DNA from: a virus
Direction: 5' to 3' (one strand)
IMG/VR virus record: IMGVR_UViG_3300005563_000075
Coordinates: 1 to 32,192 of that record
Length of the DNA: 32,192 nucleotides
The notes under the pieces were generated by a model. The model had not been told where the DNA came from, searched no databases, and worked only from the letters and a program-made list of their open reading frames with translations. The position numbers and the translations under genes are program-made. Numbering within the stretch: the first letter of the stretch is position 1; every line of letters starts with the position of its first letter. This document shows, piece by piece, positions 1 through 6,765 of the stretch.

Positions 1-627
1 CATCCCCTGGCTAAACGTCACTTCATCTTTCCGAGGAAACTTCCGGTTCAGGATCTGGAACGCGTATTCTAGCCGAACCCCGACCGTGTTGCGATGCAAA
101 TTGAAGCCCTGTGCGATCTCTTCCTGCGACCATCCTTCTAGCCAGGCCGTGACGAGCTGCTCATAGTGCTGGGGCAGGTAATGGTTCAATGGCCGCTGGT
201 TGATCGAGATCCGGCTGTCCGGCGAGGGGTCTGGCGGCGCGGGCTCGTCTCTGGCCTCGACGATCGAGACCGTGAGGGGCCGACGGCGGTTGCGCTTGCG
301 CTGCGCATCATAGGGTTGGTACATCGTCCGCTCCAGCCAGCACAGAAGGTCGTCGGCGAGTGCGGCGGAACGCGTAGCATGGTCGGAATGGAATTTCTGC
401 AGCATTCCGAGGGCGCGAACGATTGTGTCCTGAACGAGGTCTTCGGCGTCTTGATCGGATGCGGAGCTGTAGCGAGTGCGGGCCGATTGCAGCAGGTGGG
501 GCCGCAGGATCGGTAGGAGGTCGGCGAACTGGTCTGGCGTGAGCGTAGCGCGCGGCGTGGCGGGGGCGTGCGCTGGCTCCGGCGATTCTGGCTCGGTATC
601 GGTCTCAGGTTCGGCGGGTGTAGTCAT
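1..627 (-). CDS. RNA polymerase sigma factor, sigma-70/ECF-like (3' end beyond window)
   Basis: Reading the minus strand from the ATG at 627 gives 209 codons with no stop before the window edge, so the C-terminus is missing. A good ribosome site (AGGAAG) lies 5 nt before the ATG. Residues 1-30 are a Pro/Glu/Ala-rich leader. Residues about 50-80 (DQDAEDLVQDTIVRALGML) match sigma region 2.1-2.2. Residues 94-117 (LLCWLERTMYQPYDAQRKRN) sit where region 2.3-2.4 should be. Residues 150-196 contain a region 4-type helix-turn-helix (WSQEEIAQGFNLHRNTVGVR). Such proteins bind core RNA polymerase and direct it to particular promoters. The gene is divergent from the terminase operon, so it could drive phage late transcription, but it could also be a host gene at a prophage edge. 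The fold call is fairly sure; the role is inference. Confidence 0.8.
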   Translation of the reverse strand, partial: MTTPAEPETDTEPESPEPAHAPATPRATLTPDQFADLLPILRPHLLQSARTRYSSASDQDAEDLVQDTIVRALGMLQKFHSDHATRSAALADDLLCWLERTMYQPYDAQRKRNRRRPLTVSIVEARDEPAPPDPSPDSRISINQRPLNHYLPQHYEQLVTAWLEGWSQEEIAQGFNLHRNTVGVRLEYAFQILNRKFPRKDEVTFSQGM

Positions 628-760
628 GGCTTCTTCCTGCGGGGTATTGCTTGTTAGTCTACCAGAATGGTCGGAAATGGATTTTTACCTCCGTATTCGA
701 ACGTAAATGTGCAAGATTTGGAAAAAGCGTCCCTATATATGTGAGGGTGAATGATTTTGA

Positions 761-832
761 TGCGGGATAGTTCAGTCAGTAGAACAGGGCGCTCATAACG
801 CCAAGGTCGTCGGGGCAGAGCCGACTCCCGCT
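761..832 (+). tRNA. tRNA-like sequence, anticodon CAT (Met/Ile2 type), atypical T-arm
   Basis: The sequence folds as a cloverleaf. The acceptor stem is GCGGGA with TCCCGC (762-767 with 826-831). The D-stem is GTTC/GAAC (770-773, 782-785). The anticodon stem is 787-791 with 799-803 (last pair G-A), around the loop CTCATAA. The T-stem is GTCGG/CCGAC (809-813, 821-825). The T-loop reads GGCAGAG instead of the usual TTC-purine-A pattern, the first acceptor pair is T-T, and no CCA is encoded. It may be a divergent phage tRNA or a decaying copy. A TATATAT stretch at 734-740 could be a -10 element, but no -35 is evident. The rest of 628-760 shows no gene. Confidence 0.5.
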
Positions 833-912
833 CTAACCGGCCCGTCTTTCGAGGCGGCCTATTGTTGTTTGCGTGCGCAACTCCTGGGTAACTGCTTCGG
901 GTGAAGCGTTGG

Positions 913-950
913 GCCGTCGCGGTAGAGGTGTCGCGGCGGCTCTTTTTTTT
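913..950 (+). terminator. Rho-independent terminator before the terminase genes
   Basis: A nine-pair stem (913-921 with 932-940, one G-T wobble) encloses a 10-nt loop and is followed by TCTTTTTTTT. It would stop transcription from the tRNA side. The late operon then needs either its own promoter in 951-984 or antitermination. Confidence 0.85.
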
Positions 951-984
951 GATCTCAAAAACTTAACTTTACTTAACCTTTTCG

Positions 985-1530
985 ATGACCCACAAACAGC
1001 AAGCGTTCGTGAACTTTTATCTCGGAGAGGCGCGGTTGTGTGGCAGCAGGGCCGCCCATATGGCTGGATACCGCAATCCGAAGATAATGGCCGCCCAGCT
1101 TAAGAAACAGCCTGAAATAGCCGCGCAGATCAAGGAGCGATTAGAGGCTCAGTCTCTCTCCTCCGATGAGGTGCTCCAGATCCTGAGCGACCATGCGCGG
1201 GGAACGCTGAGGCATTTCATCGGCGAGACTGTGGATGGCGACGCGTATATCGATCTGAACTCCGAGTCAGCGAAGGAAAACTTCCACCTGCTTAAGAAGG
1301 CCAAGACCACGAAGCGGAGCGGAGGGAAGGACGATAACGCGTGGGAAAAGACGGAAGTAGAGATTGAGATCCATGACCCGCAGGCGGCGGCGGTTCACGT
1401 CGGCCGGCACTACGCGATGTTCACAGACAGAACAGAGGGAAATCTGAATGTCGGTGGCGTCATTGGATTCAACGTCATCCCGCCCGCAATCAACCGACCT
1501 ACTGACGATAACACCGCAGAGGGAGATTAA
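985..1530 (+). CDS. Terminase small subunit
   Basis: The 181-residue product is the DNA-recognition subunit of the packaging motor. It begins MTHKQQAFVNFYLGEARLCG, followed by a SRAAHMAGYRNP segment. This is the helix-turn-helix signature of the Terminase_2-type small subunit, in which an opening TxKQxxFVxxYL motif leads into an AAxxAGY helix. Residues 60-110 are helical, and the tail is acidic and variable. The ATG at 985 has no Shine-Dalgarno sequence; the upstream 34 nt are AT-rich. The last 83 nt overlap the large-subunit gene in another frame, the usual order for this pair. Confidence 0.85.
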   Translation: MTHKQQAFVNFYLGEARLCGSRAAHMAGYRNPKIMAAQLKKQPEIAAQIKERLEAQSLSSDEVLQILSDHARGTLRHFIGETVDGDAYIDLNSESAKENFHLLKKAKTTKRSGGKDDNAWEKTEVEIEIHDPQAAAVHVGRHYAMFTDRTEGNLNVGGVIGFNVIPPAINRPTDDNTAEGD

Positions 1531-2845
1531 CTTTCAGCCGCATCCTGGCCAATGGCGGGCATGGGAAAGCAAGCGGCGGTTCATCGGCGTTATTGCCGGA
1601 ACGCAGAGTGGTAAGACGAGCTTCGGCCCACCATGGCTATACCGCGAGATTCAACTGTGCGGGCCTGGTGATTACCTGGTGGTTACTCCGACATTCGCGC
1701 TGCTCGAAAAGAAAGCGTTGCCTGAGTTTCGAAAGCTCTTCGGACGCTGGCTGCAGCTTGGAACGTATGTTTCGAGCCCTGTTCGAAAGTTCACGTTCAG
1801 CGAGATTGGCAGCGTACGCACGTTCGGCAGCTACGATCCGGATAAACCGACCGTGGTTTTCTTCGGATATGCGGAGGATCCTGAGAGCCTTGAGAGCGCA
1901 ACGGCAAAGGCCGCGTGGCTTGACGAGGCGGGTCAGAAGAAGTTCAAGCTGGCGTCGTGGGAAGCGATCCTGCGACGCCTTTCGCTTGCGCAGGGCAGGG
2001 CGCTGATCACCACGACGCCTTATGACCTTGGCTGGCTGAAGCAGCAGATCTACGATCGATGGAAGTTGGCGAAGGCGACGGGTGAACCGTGCGACTACGA
2101 CATCATCAATTTCGACAGCACGGAAAATCCGATCTTCCCGAAAGAGGAGTTTGAGCGTGCGCGGCGGGAGTTGCCGCCATGGAAGTTCGATTTGTTCTAT
2201 CGCGGTATCTTCACGCGCCCAGCCGGTCAGATTTACGACAGCTTCATAGACGAGTACCAGCCGTTCGGCCACAAATGTAAGCGGTTTACGATCCCTGCGA
2301 AATGGCCGCGGATGCTCGGGCTGGACTTCGGCGGCGTTAATACGGCGGGCATGTTTTATGCTCGCGAGCTGGGCAGCGATGGACGGCCAACCGATCGGTT
2401 GTTTGCCTATCGCGAGTACAAGGCCGGAGGCAGGACGGCGAAGCAACATGCCGAGCATCTCCTTGCAGGAGAGCCGATGGTCCCGGTATGCGTCGGTGGT
2501 TCGCATTCTGAGGATCAGTGGCGAGACGAATTCCGCGCGGGCGGCTTGCCAGTCATGGAACCGCCTATCAAAGATGTGGAAGTCGGGATCAACCGGGTTT
2601 ATGGCTGCCACAAGCGCGATGAGATCATTGTCTTCGATGATCTAACCGGTTACCTCGACATGAAGGTGCGCTACAGCCGAGAGCTGGATGATGCAGGCGA
2701 GCCGACCGAGAAGATCGAGGATAAAGAGACTTTTCACTTCTTGGATGCGGAGCGCTACATCATAGCCCACCTGTATGGGCCGGCAGAGGCGCCCATGCTC
2801 ACTCCCTTGCAACTCATGGCAGGGATCAAGCGCGCAGCGCGGTGA
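1448..2845 (+). CDS. Terminase large subunit (packaging ATPase-nuclease)
   Basis: A 465-residue TerL that translocates DNA into the prohead and cuts concatemers. The N-terminal ATPase has a Walker A motif GTQSGKT (residues 51-57) and a Walker B motif AAWLDEAG with D159 and E160. A coupling motif ALITTTPY lies at 185-192. The C-terminal RNase H-like nuclease begins MLGLDFGGVNTAG, with D293 as the likely first metal ligand. The segment HFLDAERYIIAH (430-441) has D433 as a probable last ligand, and SHSED (352-356) may carry the middle acid. The start at 1448 lies inside the small-subunit gene and is preceded by AGAGGGA. Length is typical. The portal gene follows after 25 nt. Confidence 0.93.
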   Translation: MSVASLDSTSSRPQSTDLLTITPQREINFQPHPGQWRAWESKRRFIGVIAGTQSGKTSFGPPWLYREIQLCGPGDYLVVTPTFALLEKKALPEFRKLFGRWLQLGTYVSSPVRKFTFSEIGSVRTFGSYDPDKPTVVFFGYAEDPESLESATAKAAWLDEAGQKKFKLASWEAILRRLSLAQGRALITTTPYDLGWLKQQIYDRWKLAKATGEPCDYDIINFDSTENPIFPKEEFERARRELPPWKFDLFYRGIFTRPAGQIYDSFIDEYQPFGHKCKRFTIPAKWPRMLGLDFGGVNTAGMFYARELGSDGRPTDRLFAYREYKAGGRTAKQHAEHLLAGEPMVPVCVGGSHSEDQWRDEFRAGGLPVMEPPIKDVEVGINRVYGCHKRDEIIVFDDLTGYLDMKVRYSRELDDAGEPTEKIEDKETFHFLDAERYIIAHLYGPAEAPMLTPLQLMAGIKRAAR

Positions 2846-2870
2846 TGCCAGCGGGAAGAGGAACTGAAAC

Positions 2871-4337
2871 GTGGCCGATACCCGCTCTAGCCAGATGGGG
2901 GACATCAACCGACCTGCAGGAAGTGGGCGAAGGTCTCAGCCTGGGATATGGACGCCTTTCGGAGACGGCGGAATCGGGATTATCCCGCGCCGCAATATCA
3001 CATCGCCGGGCTTCATGCGCACCGGGGCGTCGCTCTCCAACTATGCTTTCAGCTCTCCGCTGCGCCTGCTGACGACGATTATCGACAGCGATGTGGACTG
3101 CTCGCTGGCGTGCGACAATATCATTACGCTGACCACCGGCGATGTGCAGATCGTTGCGCAGCCGACCGGAGACCCGAACGCGGCGCCGGATGAGAATGTC
3201 ACGGCGCTGCTGCAGAGCTTTATCGAGCAGATGCCGAAGGAGTTGGGCGGGCTGGCCGGAATGCAGTCCATCGGCACGCTGATGAATGTCTGCACCGGCA
3301 TGACCGCGCTCGAAGCGGTGCCAGGGGAGCCGCTCAAGGGCCTTTCCGAGATATGGCCGGTTGACAGCCTGTCGCTGATGATCGCGAGGCCGGACCGCAA
3401 TGCCCGTGCGATGATCCTGCAGAAACAGCATAGCCCGGAGGCGGCGTCGAACCCGCTCTATCCAGGCTATGTGCAGATGGACGAGAGCACGTTCTTCTGG
3501 AACCCGTATCAGCCGATGGTGGATGACCCGTACGGCCGCGCGTCGTTCGGGCCGGTGATAGCGGAGATCCTCGGAAACCTGCACGTGCTGCAGGCGCTCA
3601 GAGATTGCATCGATCATACCGCCTGGCCGCGCGGCGTAATTGAGATCGATACCTCTCAGCTCTACGATATGGCGCAGAGGCTCGGGTATGGCGACAGCAA
3701 AGACAACCCGGCCGCGACGAAGTATGTGCTCGACCAATTCCAGGCGGCTGTCGCGGGCTTTAACGAGCTGAAGTCTGACGATTGGCTGTTTGTCGGCGCC
3801 AACGGCAAAGCGCAGATGATGGCGGGCGGCTCGTTCGCTGGCCTTGAGGGCATCCTGGACGAGCTGCGGAGCCGCATCGTTCGCGGGCTGAAACAACTCC
3901 CGATCATGATGGCGTACCAGGAGGGCTCGACCGAGGGTCACACGAGCGTGCAATGGCAGGTGTATGCGAGGCGGCTGGAGGCTATCCGCGCGGCGGTGCT
4001 GGCTCCGATCCTGGCGGCGTTCAATCTTCACCTGCGGCTCATGGGCCTGATGTTCACGGCCGTCGCGAAGTATCAGCCGATCCGAACGACCGACGCCCTG
4101 GTGGAAGCCAACACGCGCGCGGTGACGATCAAGAACCTCGCGACGGAATGTCTGCTTGGAGTGATCACTCCCGACCAGATGAGCATCGAGCTGTCCGGCA
4201 CCGGCCTGGTAGGCGAATGCACGCGGGAGGCGCTGCTGCTGGTCGCGGCCGGCAAGGTGCAGGCTCAGCAGACACTCCCTGCCGGGAACACTCAGGAAGA
4301 GCAGAACGCGAACCAAGATCAGCAGAAGGCGGCGTAG
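2871..4337 (+). CDS. Portal protein
   Basis: A 488-residue product placed directly after TerL, where portal genes normally lie. The portal is the dodecameric ring at the capsid vertex through which DNA is packaged. Features in keeping with DUF935-like or related portals are an N-terminal stem-like region (TIIDSDVDCSLACDNIITL), a long helical part, and a segment LKQLPIMMAYQEGSTEGHTS followed by helices ending in a Gln/Asn-rich tail. The start codon is GTG at 2871, preceded by GAAGAGGA. The identification rests on position, size and general sequence character rather than one diagnostic motif. Confidence 0.82.
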   Translation: MADTRSSQMGDINRPAGSGRRSQPGIWTPFGDGGIGIIPRRNITSPGFMRTGASLSNYAFSSPLRLLTTIIDSDVDCSLACDNIITLTTGDVQIVAQPTGDPNAAPDENVTALLQSFIEQMPKELGGLAGMQSIGTLMNVCTGMTALEAVPGEPLKGLSEIWPVDSLSLMIARPDRNARAMILQKQHSPEAASNPLYPGYVQMDESTFFWNPYQPMVDDPYGRASFGPVIAEILGNLHVLQALRDCIDHTAWPRGVIEIDTSQLYDMAQRLGYGDSKDNPAATKYVLDQFQAAVAGFNELKSDDWLFVGANGKAQMMAGGSFAGLEGILDELRSRIVRGLKQLPIMMAYQEGSTEGHTSVQWQVYARRLEAIRAAVLAPILAAFNLHLRLMGLMFTAVAKYQPIRTTDALVEANTRAVTIKNLATECLLGVITPDQMSIELSGTGLVGECTREALLLVAAGKVQAQQTLPAGNTQEEQNANQDQQKAA

Positions 4338-4345
4338 GGGTTTGA

Positions 4346-4381
4346 ATGGGAGTGATGGGAAGCATGGGAATTATGGGAACG
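4346..4381 (+). repeat. Nine-base tandem repeat at a start codon (ATGGGANNN x4)
   Basis: Four perfect-register units occur: ATGGGAGTG, ATGGGAAGC, ATGGGAATT and ATGGGAACG. They encode M-G-x four times and form the first 12 codons of the KTSC gene. Every unit carries an in-frame ATG and a GGGA that could serve as a Shine-Dalgarno sequence for the next ATG. Confidence 0.85.
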
Positions 4382-4591
4382 AACCGAACGCCTGTTGAAA
4401 GCTCGAATATCCGCGCGATTGGCTTCGACCCGCAGAGCAACCGGCTTGAGGTCGAATTCAAAAACGGCGGCGTCTACGCTTACAAGGACGTGCCGACTAC
4501 GGTGCATGAGGGCCTGATGGCGGCGGATAGCAAGGGCCGGTATCTGGCGGCGGTGATCAAGCCGAGCTATGCTTGCGAGAAGATCTCATAG
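4346..4591 (+). CDS. KTSC-domain protein
   Basis: An 81-residue protein. Residues about 17-78 match the KTSC domain: VESSNIRAIGFDP, LEVEFKNGGVYAYKDVP, then a terminal GRYLAAVIKPSYACEKI. The domain is named for its conserved C-terminal Lys-Thr-Ser-Cys region, seen here as KPSYAC. Its function is unknown; it is found alone in bacteria and phages and also fused to RNA-related proteins. The first 12 residues are a repeat-encoded M-G-x series, so translation could start at any of four ATGs (4346, 4355, 4364, 4373). It lies between portal and protease genes, 8 nt after the portal stop, so it is probably expressed with the head genes. Confidence 0.85.
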   Translation: MGVMGSMGIMGTNRTPVESSNIRAIGFDPQSNRLEVEFKNGGVYAYKDVPTTVHEGLMAADSKGRYLAAVIKPSYACEKIS

Positions 4592-4623
4592 GACAGATAG
4601 GACCGATAGGACTTATGGGACAT
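4588..4623 (+). repeat. Nine-base tandem repeat at the protease start (ATAGGACNN)
   Basis: The units are ATAGGACAG, ATAGGACCG, ATAGGACTT and ATGGGACAT. The array spans the KTSC stop codon, the ribosome site and the ATG (4615) of the protease gene. It has the same 9-nt period as the array at 4346, which suggests a common origin. Confidence 0.8.
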
Positions 4624-6180
4624 ATAACGCTCACTGGATTGGACCCGGAGCGCTGTGCAGCCCGGAATAGGATCGCAGCTCGCAAGGGCTTCGAAGCGGT
4701 TCCGCTCAAGTTCCTGCGTGCGCCGTCGCCGGTCGGGTCTGGCGTGACGAGCGCGGTCGGCTCGCTGCCTGCGGATGACGCGGAGGCGCTCGACCGCATC
4801 AACGCGATGCTGGACAATGGCAATGAGCCGCTGACGCTGGATGATATCTACATCCACTACGCAGAGGCCGCGAATACCAACTTCATTCCAGATCGCTATG
4901 CTTTCATGTCGCGCCGGACGCTCAAGAATATCGCGACCGATGCGGCGGCCGGCTTTGCCTTCATGAACTCGCACCGGACCGGAGGGCTCTCTTCCCCCGC
5001 AGAGCTGCCTTACGGCCGGACGTTCGCGGGCCGCTATGAGAACATGGCGGCCACGGAAAGCGAGCCTGCCGGTGAGCGCGCGATTATCGGGTTCTACATG
5101 CTCAAGGGCGTGTATCCGAATGGCGAGCAGGGGCCGTCCACGGACGCGATGAGCGCTGGCATCAAGGCCGGTACGATCTTCGATGTTTCGGTCGGGCTGT
5201 ACGGCGGGCAGATGCTGTGCGATGTCTGCGGCGGCGACATGGCCGACTGGTACGGCGACTGCGACCATTATCCAGGCACCACCTATCACATGACTGACGA
5301 AGAGATTCAGGCGCAGGCTGATAAGGGCGTGCCGGGCGGATGCTGCTCCTACACGATGGACGATTGCCACTGCGGTGAGACAAGCGCGGTGTTCGATGGC
5401 GCCGTACCAGGAGCTGGCTTCCGCAAGATGCTTCACGGCGAGAAGATAGGCGTCTTGACTGGAAAGAGCCGCGCGCAGGCTCGGCTGGCGTTCGCGCCGC
5501 TGCTTTCGAAGGGAGATACGATGGATATTAACAGCATCAAGGAGACAATCCAGGAGGCTGTGACATCGGCCTTTCGAGCGGTGGGATTGGGGAATGCCTC
5601 ACACAAAGGCACGAAGGCGCAAAGAAATGCCGGGAACTTCTCGGCTGGAGCTGAGGAGGATACTGAGTTGGATGATGAGACCAAGACCGCTGAGCAAGAT
5701 ACGGCCGAGAAGACGACCGAGGCCAAGCCGGAAGATACTGATGCTCCTGCGGAAGATCCGGTTCTGACGGCGGCGCACCAGGCTGGCATTCACACGGTGG
5801 AGCAGTTTCAGGCGCTGCAGGAGCGGGCCAAGAGTGGAGACGCGTATCTTGCCACCCAGCGCGAAGAGGCGAAGAAGCTCGCTGTCGTTGCGTTCGGCAA
5901 TGACGAGGCGGCGAAAGTAGATGTCGACCAGGCCCATGCGTTTCTTGAGACGGCGCCGCTTTCCCAAGTCCAATCGCTGGCGGCCCAGTATAAGCGGCTC
6001 GCGGTGAAGCAGAAACTTCAGACCGAGGATGGCAAGCCGATGGAGCGCAAGTCCCAGCCGGCCGACCTGCCGGAGTTCGCCAACGATGTCGCGCAGCCGA
6101 AGCCGGACGCGCCAGGCGTGGTGCTGAAGCCAGCATCCGCGGTGTATGCCGAGCGCAAGAAGGTAATGCAGGGCAAGTAA
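4615..6180 (+). CDS. Prohead protease with C-terminal scaffold domain
   Basis: A 521-residue product from the ATG at 4615; an in-frame TTG at 4573 would add 14 repeat-encoded residues. The N-terminal part resembles HK97/S78-type prohead proteases. FMNSHRT with LPYGRTFAGR supplies a candidate catalytic His (H120), and GTIFDVSVGLYGG a candidate Ser (S192). After the Ser is a Cys-rich insertion (CDVCGGDMADWYGDCDH, about 202-218, and CCSYTMDDCHC) that may bind zinc. Residues about 303-520 are charged, helical and scaffold-like, ending ERKKVMQGK. The protease would cut scaffold and capsid proteins during head maturation. Its place between portal and capsid genes fits. An internal start is described separately. 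Confidence 0.78.
   Translation: MGHITLTGLDPERCAARNRIAARKGFEAVPLKFLRAPSPVGSGVTSAVGSLPADDAEALDRINAMLDNGNEPLTLDDIYIHYAEAANTNFIPDRYAFMSRRTLKNIATDAAAGFAFMNSHRTGGLSSPAELPYGRTFAGRYENMAATESEPAGERAIIGFYMLKGVYPNGEQGPSTDAMSAGIKAGTIFDVSVGLYGGQMLCDVCGGDMADWYGDCDHYPGTTYHMTDEEIQAQADKGVPGGCCSYTMDDCHCGETSAVFDGAVPGAGFRKMLHGEKIGVLTGKSRAQARLAFAPLLSKGDTMDINSIKETIQEAVTSAFRAVGLGNASHKGTKAQRNAGNFSAGAEEDTELDDETKTAEQDTAEKTTEAKPEDTDAPAEDPVLTAAHQAGIHTVEQFQALQERAKSGDAYLATQREEAKKLAVVAFGNDEAAKVDVDQAHAFLETAPLSQVQSLAAQYKRLAVKQKLQTEDGKPMERKSQPADLPEFANDVAQPKPDAPGVVLKPASAVYAERKKVMQGK
5521..6180 (+). CDS. Nested scaffold protein (internal in-frame start)
   Basis: Within the protease frame, an ATG at 5521 is preceded by GAAGGGAGATACG, a strong Shine-Dalgarno sequence at good spacing. 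It would give a 219-residue protein starting MDINSIKETIQEAVTSAFRA. The product is rich in Glu, Lys, Ala and Gln and predicted helical, as scaffolds are. The arrangement mirrors lambda C/Nu3, where the scaffold is the separately translated C-terminus of the protease. The internal start is visible in the sequence; its use is inference. Confidence 0.62.
   Translation: MDINSIKETIQEAVTSAFRAVGLGNASHKGTKAQRNAGNFSAGAEEDTELDDETKTAEQDTAEKTTEAKPEDTDAPAEDPVLTAAHQAGIHTVEQFQALQERAKSGDAYLATQREEAKKLAVVAFGNDEAAKVDVDQAHAFLETAPLSQVQSLAAQYKRLAVKQKLQTEDGKPMERKSQPADLPEFANDVAQPKPDAPGVVLKPASAVYAERKKVMQGK
5598..5630 (+). repeat. Dispersed-repeat arm inserted in frame in the scaffold
   Basis: CTCACACAAAGGC followed by ACGAAGGCGCAAAGAAATGC closely matches the left arms of the palindromes at 9888-9921 and 16433-16466. 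It encodes part of SHKGTKAQRNAG, a linker just after the scaffold start, and keeps the frame. Confidence 0.7.
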
Positions 6181-6231
6181 CTCGCAAGTAGCAATTTCGA
6201 TCACCGGGGCCGAAGGGCTCCACGTTGCACC

Positions 6232-6259
6232 GACCGACCTCCGGGCCGGTTTTTTCTTT
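6232..6259 (+). terminator. Hairpin with U-tract before the decoration gene
   Basis: The stem pairs ACCG with CGGT, plus an inner CC/GG after an A-C mismatch (6233-6250), and is followed by TTTTTTCTTTG. The Shine-Dalgarno sequence GGAGGGG of the next gene begins directly after. It reads as an intrinsic terminator or a 5' leader hairpin. Confidence 0.65.
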
Positions 6260-6269
6260 GGAGGGGAAC

Positions 6270-6650
6270 ATGGCTCTGAACAAGTCGGAAATCAAATACA
6301 GCGGCGAATACCTCGCGTCTCAGGCGAACGGTGAGATGAGCCGGGAGGTCGTGACGCTGCTCAGCAATGCGACGGTCTATCAGCCGGGCGACGTGCTGGC
6401 GCGAATCGCCGCGACTGGCAAATACACTTACGTTAATACCGCCGCGAACGATGGTTCAGAGACTGCGGTCGCCATCAACTACGCCAGGCAGGATGCGACC
6501 TCGGCGGATGTTTCCAATGCTCCGGTGACGGCACGTGATGCGGAAGTCAACCAGGCCGAGCTTAACTTCGGCACCTCGGATGGGCCGACGATCGCAAACA
6601 TCGTCTCGGACCTCGCAAGCAGGAATATCATCTGCCGCACAGGGGTGTAG
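6270..6650 (+). CDS. Head decoration protein (lambda gpD-like)
   Basis: A 126-residue protein starting MALNKSEIKYSGEYLASQAN. The start is fixed by the Shine-Dalgarno sequence GGAGGGG 5 nt before the ATG at 6270; the frame is open further upstream but has no ribosome site there. The central YQPGDVLARIAATGKYTYVN and the Ala/Asp-rich later part fit the small beta-structured HDPD/gpD family. These trimeric proteins sit on the outside of the mature capsid and stabilise it. Position directly before the major capsid gene is canonical. Confidence 0.85.
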   Translation: MALNKSEIKYSGEYLASQANGEMSREVVTLLSNATVYQPGDVLARIAATGKYTYVNTAANDGSETAVAINYARQDATSADVSNAPVTARDAEVNQAELNFGTSDGPTIANIVSDLASRNIICRTGV

Positions 6651-6701
6651 GTCTTCGGCAGTGAGCATTTAGCATTGGTTTGTGACGAATAGGACAGTTC
6701 G

Positions 6702-6731
6702 GGGCGCTCGATTGCCGGGCGTCCATTTTTT
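6702..6731 (+). terminator. Hairpin with U-tract before the major capsid gene
   Basis: GGGCGCTC (6702-6709) pairs with GGGCGTCC (6717-6724) over eight pairs including two G-T, around a 7-nt loop. It is followed by A and six T. The capsid start is only 35 nt further on. Confidence 0.75.
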
Positions 6732-6765
6732 ACGCCGGGTCATTGTGCCAGGCGGGGAGTGAAAC

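Noticed and set aside
839-870. A second terminator just after the tRNA-like sequence (GGCC...GGCC).
   Set aside because: The stem needs a bulge and lacks a continuous T-tract; the terminator at 913-950 is much stronger.
2826-4316. A 496-codon minus-strand frame opposite the portal gene.
   Set aside because: It is rich in Arg, His and Leu in the way of GC-rich antisense frames, and it covers the whole portal gene, which has good context. The same applies to 1637-2611 opposite TerL.
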